57,103 nucleotides of DNA, from the NCBI GenBank assembly GCA_018710885.1, contig DVJA01000033.1:1-57103 (forward strand). Reading direction: 5' to 3'. Position 1 is the first letter of the stretch. Every line of letters begins with the position of its first letter. Shown here piece after piece: positions 8,188 through 15,970 of the stretch. A model generated the notes under the pieces. It searched no databases, was not told the origin of the DNA, and worked only from the letters and a program-made list of their open reading frames with translations. Source of the stretch: Scatomorpha merdigallinarum (lineage in GTDB: Bacteria; Bacillota; Clostridia; Oscillospirales; Oscillospiraceae). Made by a program: the position numbers and the translations under genes.

Positions 8188-8216
8188 TAGTATCCGCAGT
8201 TTCCAGAGCAGTATGC
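8188..8216 (-). promoter_or_regulatory. Candidate forespore (SigG-like) promoter of spoVT
   Basis: On the minus strand GCATA, 17 bases, and GATACTA resemble the SigG pattern GHATR then CATNHTA. No SigA promoter was seen in the same 100-base gap. Known spoVT genes are SigG-dependent, which supports the reading, but the boxes are short. Confidence 0.4.
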
Positions 8217-8253
8217 GTGAGGGGAAATTTGGAAGGCACAGCGCAAATTAACG

Positions 8254-9321
8254 TCAATGCGCTACGACTTTATTGCAGTAATCTATTAAGGGGTGCAATT
8301 CACCTGCGCGGGACATTCTTTGCAGTTCTGATGCTGTGACCCACTTCGCATCCCGTACCTCGCTGCGCTGGAGCTTTAAGTCTGGGAGCGAAGCCGGGGC
8401 GGTGAAAAGCCAAGCGTCATAAAAGTCGCGCTCCCGCCGGACGCTGTGGATGAGGCGCGCAGCGTCACTGTTCAGATTGAGCCCGAGCTCCTCTTTCAAC
8501 TCGCGCAAAATTGCGGTTAAGCTGTCTTCGCCCGCCATTACGTGTCCACCGGTGGGCTCCCACAGCAGGGGATAGGTCTTGTCTTCAGCGCGCTGGGTGA
8601 GCAGAAACCGTCCGTCAGCACTGCGTATCCAGCCGCTGGCGCAGAGATAGTATCTGCCGGGCGGCACCGGGTCCCCACGCCTAATGGTCTCGCCGGTTTG
8701 AACCCTATTTGTGTCGTACAGATCCATCGGCTCTCCGGAAAGTGGCGCCTCACCCAGCCCCCGTGAGGCGTCGTATGTCTGCATACCGGCGCGCGCCGCA
8801 GAGTCCAGGGCAACCCGGCTGTCATCCAGCACCAAACAGCGCTCCGGACGCACGCCGACCCTCCGGGATGCCAGCAGAAATACGTCAGGTTCAGATTTCC
8901 CGTGCGGTGTTTCATCGGTGGAGCAAAGCGCGGAGAAATAGTCTAAAAGATCCAGCCGCTTTAAGCACGGCAGATACAACCCCTCCGGCAGACTGGTGGC
9001 CACGGCAAGTGTGACACCCAGGCGCTGCAAGGCGTTCAGATAATCAACGGCATGCGGCAGTGACTGGACACTGTGCGCATATTCATCCGCAGCGAGCCGG
9101 TCCCACTCGTCCAGCAGCCTTTCGGGCGGTTCGTCGAGCCGAAACAGGGCAATGGTGTACTCAGCGGCTTCGGCGAAGCTCAGTGAGTGTACTTTGGCAA
9201 TATAGCTGTCAGGGCAGGGCAAGCCACGTCTGTACAAAGGAGCGGCGAGGATTCTATCCCACACAGGTATTGTGTCCAATAGCGTTCCGTCGAGGTCGAA
9301 AATAGCGGCGTCAAAGTTCAT
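8254..9321 (-). CDS. HAD phosphatase - Nudix hydrolase fusion protein, TPP-riboswitch controlled
   Basis: 355 residues. Residues 1-200 form a HAD domain: DLDGTLLDT holds the nucleophile and acid (D9, D11), followed by VATSLP, GKSEPDVFL and VLDDSRVALDSA. A beta-phosphoglucomutase-like cap lies between. From about residue 212 a Nudix domain begins (DLYDTNRVQTG then RRGDPVPPG, as in YfcD-type enzymes), with a complete Nudix box at 259-281 (G.....E.......REL.EE.GL). A longer frame starts inside the terminator, so the ATG at 9321 after AAAGGAGG is used. A TPP riboswitch precedes it, which suggests a role in thiamine phosphate metabolism, for example cleaving phosphate from thiamine or its precursors. 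The substrate is not shown by sequence. Confidence 0.9.
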   Translation of the reverse strand: MNFDAAIFDLDGTLLDTIPVWDRILAAPLYRRGLPCPDSYIAKVHSLSFAEAAEYTIALFRLDEPPERLLDEWDRLAADEYAHSVQSLPHAVDYLNALQRLGVTLAVATSLPEGLYLPCLKRLDLLDYFSALCSTDETPHGKSEPDVFLLASRRVGVRPERCLVLDDSRVALDSAARAGMQTYDASRGLGEAPLSGEPMDLYDTNRVQTGETIRRGDPVPPGRYYLCASGWIRSADGRFLLTQRAEDKTYPLLWEPTGGHVMAGEDSLTAILRELKEELGLNLNSDAARLIHSVRRERDFYDAWLFTAPASLPDLKLQRSEVRDAKWVTASELQRMSRAGELHPLIDYCNKVVAH

Positions 9322-9342
9322 GGTGTTCCTCCTTTGAATTAC

Positions 9343-9376
9343 AAAAAATAGAGCCTCCGTGGCGTACACGGAGGCT
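9343..9376 (-). terminator. TPP-riboswitch-linked intrinsic terminator
   Basis: On the minus strand AGCCTCCGTG and CACGGAGGCT form a perfect 10-base stem with a five-base loop, followed by CTATTTTTT. It lies between the TPP aptamer and the start of the HAD-Nudix gene. A second stem (9389-9415) includes the 3' part of the aptamer and would compete with it. How the two stems switch is not resolved by eye. Confidence 0.88.
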
Positions 9377-9400
9377 AAAAAGCGCAAACCGGCACGGGAA

Positions 9401-9477
9401 TTGCTCCCATGCCGGCATTAACCGACAGGTCAAGAGGTCAGGTGTGAACCTTTTTCAGCCATGAGGCTCCCTCGCAA
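9401..9477 (-). promoter_or_regulatory. TPP riboswitch (THI element)
   Basis: Minus-strand reading shows GGGAGCC, GGCTGAAAA, TTGACCTG and TTAATGCCGGCATGGGA in order and at the usual spacing. These match the THI box signatures (CUGA-A, ACCUG, AAUGCC-GC-UGGGA). TTGC and GCAA at the two ends close P1. It is a compact aptamer of about 77 bases located between a promoter and a terminator. Confidence 0.9.
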
Positions 9478-9504
9478 CTTGTTTATATCTATTCAACTAA
9501 ATGC

Positions 9505-9533
9505 ATTATATCACGAATGCAAGCGCCGAGCAA
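9505..9533 (-). promoter_or_regulatory. Promoter of the TPP-riboswitch HAD-Nudix gene
   Basis: On the minus strand TTGCTC, 17 bases and a perfect TATAAT. The predicted transcript begins about 20 bases before the aptamer. Confidence 0.65.
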
Positions 9534-9591
9534 GTACAATTCCGTCCCAATCTTACGGATAGCGTATAAACGCACACGGTATAAATTGAGG

Positions 9592-9620
9592 TTGACATTT
9601 CGATATATAGCGCATATACT
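9592..9620 (+). promoter_or_regulatory. Promoter of the arsenic operon
   Basis: A perfect TTGACA, a 17-base spacer and TATACT. The ArsR operator begins three bases after the -10 box, well placed to block RNA polymerase. Confidence 0.9.
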
Positions 9621-9622
9621 AA

Positions 9623-9646
9623 TCACATCAATAAATTTTGATGTGA
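9623..9646. promoter_or_regulatory. ArsR operator 1
   Basis: TCACATCA and TGATGTGA form a perfect inverted repeat around eight AT-rich bases. The core ATCAA...TTGAT resembles known ArsR operators. It overlaps the predicted start of transcription of arsR. Confidence 0.8.
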
Positions 9647-9655
9647 GGTGAGAGC

Positions 9656-9970
9656 ATGGACGGGACGTTCCAGGAACAGGCCAAAGTGTTCAAGGCGCTC
9701 TGCGATCCCAAGCGGCTGGCCATTCTGGAACAGCTGAGAAGCGGCGAAAAGTGTGCCTGTGTTTTGCAGGAGCCCTTGGATTTGACGCAGTCCGGACTCT
9801 CCTACCACATGAAAATCCTCTGCGACTCCGGTATAGTTGTCAGCCGTCAGGAGGGCAAATGGACGCATTACCGGCTCAGCCTTTCCGGCAGGGACTATGC
9901 CCTGCAACTACTGAAGAAGCTGACAACCCCGAAAGCCGAGCAGGATAGCAACTGCCAAAAGTGTGAATAG
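9656..9970 (+). CDS. arsR: ArsR/SmtB-family metalloregulator
   Basis: 104 residues with the ArsR winged helix-turn-helix (FKALCDPKRLAILEQLRSGE, then DLTQSGLSYHMKILCDSGIV). The recognition-helix region carries KCACVL, two cysteines in the place of the ELCVCDL arsenite site. The C-terminus ends in CQKCE, a second possible metal-binding pair. The repressor would leave DNA on binding arsenite or a related metalloid and release its own operon. It starts at an ATG after GAGGTGAGAG and is followed by a weak terminator and a second operator. Confidence 0.92.
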   Translation: MDGTFQEQAKVFKALCDPKRLAILEQLRSGEKCACVLQEPLDLTQSGLSYHMKILCDSGIVVSRQEGKWTHYRLSLSGRDYALQLLKKLTTPKAEQDSNCQKCE

Positions 9971-9971
9971 G

Positions 9972-10000
9972 AACGCCATCTGAGAGGGTGGCGTTTCCTT
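9972..10000 (+). terminator. Weak terminator or attenuator after arsR
   Basis: AACGCCA and TGGCGTT form a stem with a ten-base loop, followed by TCCTT. The T run is poor. It could lower read-through from arsR into the permease gene. Confidence 0.45.
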
Positions 10001-10009
10001 AGACGCTAC

Positions 10010-10029
10010 ACATCAAAACTTTTTGATGT
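10010..10029. promoter_or_regulatory. ArsR operator 2
   Basis: ACATCAAAA, two bases, TTTTGATGT: a perfect nine-base inverted repeat with the same ATCAA/TTGAT core as operator 1. It lies between arsR and the permease start, so the regulator probably acts at two places in the operon. Confidence 0.78.
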
Positions 10030-10052
10030 ATATATGAAAAGCGAGGACTTGT

Positions 10053-11054
10053 ATGGGCGTGTGGAATTTTATTCAAACCCAGGTGCTGGGCATGCAATGG
10101 CTCAACGAGCTGATTGGAATGGGACTGTCGGCGCTCGGCTTGGATGTGAGCGGGCGTATTGGCGGGAGCGTACAGTTTTTCATCTACGATGTCCTGAAAA
10201 TTACAGTGCTGCTCTGCGTGCTGATTTTTGCCATTTCATATATCCAGAGTTACTTCCCACCGGAGCGCAGCAAGCGTATTTTGGGCCGCTTTCATGGAAT
10301 CTGGGCGAATATCATTGCTGCGCTGCTGGGGACTGTGACGCCATTTTGCTCCTGCTCGTCTATCCCTTTGTTTATTGGTTTTACCAGTGCGGGACTTCCT
10401 CTGGGCGTGACGTTTTCATTTTTGATTTCGTCGCCGATGGTCGATTTAGGAAGTCTTGTCTTGTTAATGAGCATTTTCGGCGCAAGGGTGGCTGTTATCT
10501 ATGTAGTTTTGGGCCTCGTAATTGCGGTTGCCGGCGGCACCGTTATTGAAAAGCTGCACATGGAAAAGCATGTGGAGAGCTTTGTGCTCTCGGCGGGCAG
10601 CGTAGATATTGAGTCACCTGAGCTGATGATACGGGAGCGCCTGATTTATGCAAGGGATCAGATGCTTGGCACGTTTAAAAAAGTGTTTCCCTACATTCTG
10701 ATTGGCGTCGGTATAGGCGCGTTGATTCACAACTGGATACCGGAGAGCTGGATTGAAACAGTACTTGGCAGCGACAACCCCTTTGGTGTCGTCCTTGCCA
10801 CGATTGTGGGAATTCCCATGTACGCAGACATTTTTGGCACCATTCCCGTCGCAGAGGCGCTGCTGTCCAAGGGTGCGCAGCTAGGCACGGTTCTGTCTTT
10901 TATGATGGCCGTGACCACGCTGTCCCTGCCGTCGCTCATCATGCTGCGCAAGGCGGTCAGGCCCAAGCTGTTGGCGCTGTTTATTGGAATTTGTGCGGCT
11001 GGCATTATTGCGGTAGGGTACATTTTCAATGCCCTGCAATTCATTTTGATCTAG
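10053..11054 (+). CDS. ArsP-like permease (COG0701 family)
   Basis: 333 residues with about eight to ten hydrophobic helices. The hallmark TPFCSCSSIPLFIGF lies near residues 89-104 and the second conserved half carries PMYADIFGTIPVAEALL. Members next to arsR are organoarsenical or arsenite efflux permeases (ArsP type); the cysteines in CSCSS may bind the metalloid. It follows an ArsR operator and precedes a thioredoxin-like gene and arsC, so metalloid efflux is the likely job. Whether it takes methylated or inorganic arsenic cannot be told. Confidence 0.85.
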   Translation: MGVWNFIQTQVLGMQWLNELIGMGLSALGLDVSGRIGGSVQFFIYDVLKITVLLCVLIFAISYIQSYFPPERSKRILGRFHGIWANIIAALLGTVTPFCSCSSIPLFIGFTSAGLPLGVTFSFLISSPMVDLGSLVLLMSIFGARVAVIYVVLGLVIAVAGGTVIEKLHMEKHVESFVLSAGSVDIESPELMIRERLIYARDQMLGTFKKVFPYILIGVGIGALIHNWIPESWIETVLGSDNPFGVVLATIVGIPMYADIFGTIPVAEALLSKGAQLGTVLSFMMAVTTLSLPSLIMLRKAVRPKLLALFIGICAAGIIAVGYIFNALQFILI

Positions 11055-11072
11055 TTAAGGAGGCAATTTACC

Positions 11073-11411
11073 ATGGGTCTGTTTAGCAAGAAGAAAGAGG
11101 AAAAGAGCTGCTGCGGTAGCGCTTGCACACCTGAAAAGATGGCCCGGGCTGAGGCCGAAAAAGCGGCCGCGGGCATCAAAGTGCTGGGTTCAGGCTGCGC
11201 CAAGTGCCGCGCTTTGGAAGAGGCCACGTTGGCGGCGCTGGGGGAGCTCAACATGGACACAACCATAGACCATGTGACAGACTTCTCCCAGATAGCCGCC
11301 TATGGCGTGATGACCACTCCGGCCCTTGTGGTGGACGGCAAGGTGGTGTCCTATGGCAAGGTGCTGAAAAAGGACGAGGTCAAGGAGCTAATCCGGAAGG
11401 TCAGGGGATGA
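11073..11411 (+). CDS. Thioredoxin-like redox-active disulfide protein
   Basis: 112 residues. After a charged N-terminus with cysteines (KSCCGSAC) comes a small thioredoxin fold of the MTH895/TM0996 type: IKVLGSGCAKC holds the CxxC pair, and MTTPALVVDGKVV is the cis-proline region. It starts 18 bases after the permease gene with a TTAAGGAGG site. Its place between the permease and arsC suggests it supplies reducing power or hands metalloid to one of them. The N-terminal CC..C motif could bind metal; that is inference. Confidence 0.85.
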   Translation: MGLFSKKKEEKSCCGSACTPEKMARAEAEKAAAGIKVLGSGCAKCRALEEATLAALGELNMDTTIDHVTDFSQIAAYGVMTTPALVVDGKVVSYGKVLKKDEVKELIRKVRG

Positions 11412-11414
11412 CAT

Positions 11415-11843
11415 ATGAGTCAAAAGCCAAAAGTGGCGTTTATCTGCGTCCACAACTCCTGCCGCAGCCAGATAGCTGAGGCGCTTGGTAAATTGCTGGC
11501 CTCAGACGTGTTCGAGAGCTACTCGGCCGGTACGGAGATGATGCCGCAAATCAATCAGGACGCGGTGCGGCTGATGAAGAGGCTCTATGGTATTGACATG
11601 GAGCAGACGCAGAGAAGCAAACTCTTATCAGAGCTGCCGGAGGTGGATATCGTTATAACGATGGGCTGCAACGTGAACTGTCCGAACTTGCCGTGTAAGC
11701 ACCGTGAGGATTGGGGCCTGGACGACCCGACAGGAAAAAGTGAGGTAGAGTACCTGAACACTATATCGGCCATCGAGGAGAAAGTGCTAACCTTGAAGAG
11801 CCGCGCGGAACAGAGTGGGGTCTGGTCGCCAGCTACAAGTTGA
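11415..11843 (+). CDS. arsC: Arsenate reductase, low-molecular-weight phosphatase type
   Basis: 142 residues. CVHNSCRS at residues 11-18 is the CX5R phosphate-loop signature of LMW protein tyrosine phosphatases. MGCNVNCPNLPC near residues 88-99 holds the downstream redox cysteines of thioredoxin-coupled ArsC, and WGLDDPTGK supplies the DP acid. It would reduce arsenate to arsenite in the cytoplasm with a thiol partner, perhaps the thioredoxin-like protein encoded four bases upstream. It is the last gene of the arsenic operon. Confidence 0.93.
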   Translation: MSQKPKVAFICVHNSCRSQIAEALGKLLASDVFESYSAGTEMMPQINQDAVRLMKRLYGIDMEQTQRSKLLSELPEVDIVITMGCNVNCPNLPCKHREDWGLDDPTGKSEVEYLNTISAIEEKVLTLKSRAEQSGVWSPATS

Positions 11844-11899
11844 CCAGGCCCTTGACACAGACAATTAGCGCGCGTTTCTGACAAAAATATTCTGCTTAC

Positions 11900-11928
11900 T
11901 TGAACGGGCTGAACCAACATGGTATAAT
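11900..11928 (+). promoter_or_regulatory. Promoter of the cas operon
   Basis: TTGAAC, 17 bases, and a perfect TATAAT. The predicted start near 11935 is about 27 bases before the proposed cas3 start. Confidence 0.8.
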
Positions 11929-11961
11929 ATCTCAAACAAACTTTATATTGGAGGAGACGGC

Positions 11962-14544
11962 CTGGGTATATCTCTTGCACAGGTTTGGGCTAAGACGGAA
12001 CCTTTTCAGTCTGTTCTTACGCATGGCCTGGTGTCAGGGATAACCGCGCAGGAGTTGCTGAAGTCTCTGCTCTCATGCGGCAGCGCCGAGGACCTCGCCA
12101 GTGCCCTGGGCTGCACTTTGGAAGAGCTGGAGAACATTACAGGTTACATTGCGTCCGTCCACGACGAGGGGAAAATAGAGCCGAATTTCCAAGCCGGCGC
12201 CCCGGAAATGGCCGGCTTGCTGGAAAAGTGCGGGCTTATGCCGGATATCCCTGCGCCCGTGAGGCACGAACAAACTTCACATTGCATTTTAACGCGCATC
12301 TGGACTCAACATGGGTTGAGCTCAGGTGCGCGTATTTTTTATGCGGGCATTGTCCGCGCGCATCATCAGGGGCGTTTCGGCGAGCCCGGCAGGACTAGCG
12401 CGCCAGAGTGGGTGAACTTGCAAAATGAGTTCGAGCTGACTATGCGGCGCACATTCTTAAAAAGTGAAGCGCTGCATCTGCCTGCACCGCAAAAGCAGAG
12501 CAAGGGAGCGGCCGGGGCGCTGCTGTTGGGCCTCGTCATACTGGCCGACTGGATAGCGTCCGGGGAGACTTTTGCAGACGCCGAAAGCTGGATAGCAAGC
12601 AGCGGGAAAGACGAAGTTCGCCGCCGGGCCCGCGCTTTTATTGAGAGCAGCGGGTTGGCAGCGTGCGCGGACCGCCTCGGAGAAAGCTTCACTGACGTCT
12701 GGACAGCTATACCGAGGGCCGGCATGCGCGAACTGCAAATACAGGCAGAGGACGTTTTCAAGTCGTGTGACGAACGTATTGCCGCCGTCCTGATTGAAGC
12801 GCCGATGGGTGAGGGCAAGACGGAGGCGGGGATATATGCCGCGCTGAAAATGGGAGAGCAATGGGGGAAGGGTGGATTTTATGTGGCGCTCCCAACTGCC
12901 GCCACGGCGAACCAGATGGTCGGGCGGGTGCGGGCACTGTTGGAGCAACACAGCGTTGACTCAAAGGTGAGGCTGCTGCACAGTACCTCCTGGCTCACAG
13001 ACGGCGGCGCAGGCGTAAACAGCGAGGAGGCAGGCTATGCCGCGAGCTGGCTCCAACCGGCGAGAAGGGGCCTGCTGGCAAACTATGCGGTGGGCACAGT
13101 AGACCAGGCCATGATGTCTGTGCTCAAGGTGAAATACGGAGTGCTGCGCCTGCTCGGCCTTGCGGAGAAATCTCTCGTTATAGATGAGCTGCATTCGTAT
13201 GACGTCTATATGAGCGACATATTGAACTTGCTGCTGCGGTGGTGCCGCGCGCTTGAGATACCGGTGGTCATGCTTTCGGCCACCCTGCCGCCGGACAAAA
13301 AGAGGCAGATGCTGTCTGCATATACCTCCGAAGAAATCCCGCAGGCCTATCCGTCCATAACGACTATATCTGAGACCGGGAGGGTCTCCGTGCACCGGAT
13401 AGGTGCCAGCGCCAAGAGTTGGGTGCTAAAAGTGGACACCCTGCCGGTGCTCAATGACGCTGGAGCTATTGCATCGGCGGCGCTTGAAGCGGTCTCGGAC
13501 GGAGGCTGCCTGTGCGTACTCATGAACACGGTAAACGATGCGCAGCGCGTGTATTCGGAGATCAAAAAATCCGGGTTTGACGGTCTGGCCATGTTGTTCC
13601 ACGCGCGTTTCACAACGCGCCGGAGGGACGAGATAGAGCGCGAGTGTATAAAGCTGTTTGGCAAGGACAAGAGCAACCGGCCGCGCAAGGCCATACTCGT
13701 GGCCACACAAGTGGTGGAGCAATCGCTGGATTTGGACTTCGACGCCATGTTCAGCGCGGTGGCGCCAATAGACCTTTTGCTACAGCGCGCCGGGCGCATA
13801 TTCCGGCATGAAAATACGCCGCGGCCGGAAAAACTAAGCGAGCCCAAACTCACGGTGCTAGTTCCGGACGGCGAAGGCGAGTACGGGGCGAATGAATACG
13901 TGTATCCGGCCTGCCTCTTAAACAGCAGTCTGCGTCTCATATCCGGGCGGCAGGAAATAGCCATACCTTACGATATGCCCGCGCTGGTGGAGGCGGGGTA
14001 TTCCCCGGCGCTGGCCGACCCCAGGGAATTCGAGCTCTGGGCAGAGCACCTTATGGAGGAAGAGGTGAAGGCCGCCGCGGACGTGCAGTACAAAATAAGT
14101 ACGCCGGACAAGGGCTTCGACCCCGTCAAATCGTCCGATGAGCTGCGGTTCGATGACCTCGAGAGTTCCAGCTACCTCTCAGCCAAGACAAGGCTTGGAG
14201 AGCCTTCGGTCAGGGTCGTGCTGCTGCCTGAGCCTGAGTTTGAAAAGTATGCGCGACATGCTGTCAAACGTGACGGGGCGCTTGCGCTCTCGGATGTTGC
14301 ACGGATTGACGCCAAAGAGCTGATGCTGTCCAGCGTATCCATACGGCTGAAATTGCTCGGGGAGGTGCCGCCGGGCGAATGTCTGGACGGCCGCGGCATA
14401 TTGAGCGGACTGAAGATATATGTAGCCGGCACCGACGAAACGGGGAGACTTTGCCGCGTGTTCAGCGACGGCCGGCGTATGGTAATAGACAATGAATTGG
14501 GAGCGATTTTTGAAAAGGGGGAGAAAGATGCGCGCGAGCTTTAA
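11962..14544 (+). CDS. cas3: CRISPR-associated nuclease-helicase Cas3 (type I-E)
   Basis: About 860 residues. Cas3 is recruited by Cascade and degrades target DNA. The HD nuclease domain shows H21, H67-D68 (SVHDEGK) and RHE further on. The SF2 helicase follows with APMGEGKTEAG (about 280-290), DELH (408-411), SATLP, ATQVVEQSLDLDFD and QRAGRIFRHE (about 608-617). The first ordinary start is GTG 12031, but reading upstream in frame gives VWAKTEPFQSVLTHGLV, the conserved Cas3 N-terminus with the first HD histidine. A GGAGGAG site lies five bases before a CTG at 11962, which I take as the start; this non-standard start is inferred. It overlaps cas8e by 17 bases. Confidence 0.9.
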   Translation: MGISLAQVWAKTEPFQSVLTHGLVSGITAQELLKSLLSCGSAEDLASALGCTLEELENITGYIASVHDEGKIEPNFQAGAPEMAGLLEKCGLMPDIPAPVRHEQTSHCILTRIWTQHGLSSGARIFYAGIVRAHHQGRFGEPGRTSAPEWVNLQNEFELTMRRTFLKSEALHLPAPQKQSKGAAGALLLGLVILADWIASGETFADAESWIASSGKDEVRRRARAFIESSGLAACADRLGESFTDVWTAIPRAGMRELQIQAEDVFKSCDERIAAVLIEAPMGEGKTEAGIYAALKMGEQWGKGGFYVALPTAATANQMVGRVRALLEQHSVDSKVRLLHSTSWLTDGGAGVNSEEAGYAASWLQPARRGLLANYAVGTVDQAMMSVLKVKYGVLRLLGLAEKSLVIDELHSYDVYMSDILNLLLRWCRALEIPVVMLSATLPPDKKRQMLSAYTSEEIPQAYPSITTISETGRVSVHRIGASAKSWVLKVDTLPVLNDAGAIASAALEAVSDGGCLCVLMNTVNDAQRVYSEIKKSGFDGLAMLFHARFTTRRRDEIERECIKLFGKDKSNRPRKAILVATQVVEQSLDLDFDAMFSAVAPIDLLLQRAGRIFRHENTPRPEKLSEPKLTVLVPDGEGEYGANEYVYPACLLNSSLRLISGRQEIAIPYDMPALVEAGYSPALADPREFELWAEHLMEEEVKAAADVQYKISTPDKGFDPVKSSDELRFDDLESSSYLSAKTRLGEPSVRVVLLPEPEFEKYARHAVKRDGALALSDVARIDAKELMLSSVSIRLKLLGEVPPGECLDGRGILSGLKIYVAGTDETGRLCRVFSDGRRMVIDNELGAIFEKGEKDAREL

Positions 14545-15970
14545 TGTCTTGCATGATCCGTGGATACCCATAGTTGACATGAAGGGAGAGAGGCGAGAGC
14601 TGGGCGTTTTGGACACGCTTAGGCATGCACATGAGCTCAGGGCGGTAAGCGACGCTTCGCCTATGGCAGAGTACAGCGTGTACCGTTTCCTGATAGTGTT
14701 GCTGATGGACGCACTGCGTCCGGAGGAACTTGAAGACCTGGCCGGGCTGTTTGAGGAAGGGCGCTTTGACGCGGAAAAGCTCAACGAATACGTTGAAACC
14801 TGCGAAAAAGAGGGAGTGAGCTTTGACCTCTTCGACGAGGAAAATCCGTTCATGCAAACTCCCATAGTCCCGGAGTGGGACAGGAAAACCAAACCGGCGG
14901 CGGTTTTGGACTACGCCGTACCAAGCGGTAACAATCACCTGCACTTTGACCACCAGGTTGAACGCGAGGCATACAGCGCTGCGAAGTCCATGCGCATGAT
15001 GCTCGCCGCGCAGATGTTTTGCACCTCGGCGGCGCAGAGCTACCCTTCAAACGTGAACGGCGCACCGCCGTGGTTCGTGCTGATAGACGGGGATAACCTC
15101 TTTGAAACACTGGTGCTCAACATGGTCTACATAGACCAGATACGCATCGCGTTTGATGAGCCGCCGGTTATCTGGCGCAATACGGGGACAGTGGAGAGCA
15201 AGAGGAAGGTTGCGCAAACCTCCTGGCTGTATGGCATGATTTTCCCCGCGCGGCGTATACACCTTGTGTCGGGTGAAGACGGGACGGTGACTGAAGTGTA
15301 CCTTAGCCAGGGAATGAACTACGTCGATCCGGCCAACTGGCAGGACCCTCACGTCGTGTACATCGTGAACGACAAAGGGAAATTCAACTGGAAACCCGCC
15401 GCTGATTTTTCAGTATGGCAAAACCTTGCCAGTTTGATAAACACCAGGTATCAGTGCGCGCCGCAGACGCTTGCAAATTACAGGGAGCTGCATACATACG
15501 GCGTAGTGCGGCTGACCATGTACGCTGTAGCAACCAGTCAGGCTAGCTATTTGCAGTCGGCGCGAATAGACTTGCGCCTGCCGCTGGAAGTGGTGGGAGA
15601 CGAGAATGCTGAAGAGTTTATAACGTCCTATACCCAAACGGCCAAAGTCCTCTCTAAAACGGTGTCGTCGGCCCTCAAGTACAAAGAAATCCCTGAGGTT
15701 GTCCGGAGGAGCGCCGTGAGGGAGTATTACACTTTTGTGGAGCAGACCCTGTTTGAACTGTTAAACCGCTTGAGTGTAATTAGAGACGGCTACAGCGATC
15801 TGCTCCGTGAGGCAGAGGAACAGTTGCTCAGCGAGTTGGCCAGATGCACGCAAGAGAAGCTGAGTGAATTGACGCTGCGCGGCCGGGCACTTGTGGACAC
15901 CGCAGAGCTGCGCCAGAAAGAAATCAACAGCGCCAGAAAATTCATAAGGAGGAAGTGGGAAAATGGGTGA
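14528..15970 (+). CDS. cas8e: Cascade large subunit Cas8e (CasA/Cse1)
   Basis: 480 residues. The N-terminus FNVLHDPWIPIVDMKGE and later NPFMQTP and PPWFVLIDG-like text are typical of Cse1. In Cascade it recognises the PAM and recruits Cas3. The start was moved to the ATG at 14528, which follows GGGGGAGAAAG and places FNVLHDPWIP near the N-terminus, as in the family. The C-terminus overlaps cas11 by eight bases. Confidence 0.93.
   Translation: MRASFNVLHDPWIPIVDMKGERRELGVLDTLRHAHELRAVSDASPMAEYSVYRFLIVLLMDALRPEELEDLAGLFEEGRFDAEKLNEYVETCEKEGVSFDLFDEENPFMQTPIVPEWDRKTKPAAVLDYAVPSGNNHLHFDHQVEREAYSAAKSMRMMLAAQMFCTSAAQSYPSNVNGAPPWFVLIDGDNLFETLVLNMVYIDQIRIAFDEPPVIWRNTGTVESKRKVAQTSWLYGMIFPARRIHLVSGEDGTVTEVYLSQGMNYVDPANWQDPHVVYIVNDKGKFNWKPAADFSVWQNLASLINTRYQCAPQTLANYRELHTYGVVRLTMYAVATSQASYLQSARIDLRLPLEVVGDENAEEFITSYTQTAKVLSKTVSSALKYKEIPEVVRRSAVREYYTFVEQTLFELLNRLSVIRDGYSDLLREAEEQLLSELARCTQEKLSELTLRGRALVDTAELRQKEINSARKFIRRKWENG

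Noticed and set aside
12031..12033. GTG 12031 as the cas3 start
   Set aside because: It removes the conserved WAK...LTH part of the HD domain and has no ribosome binding site close by.
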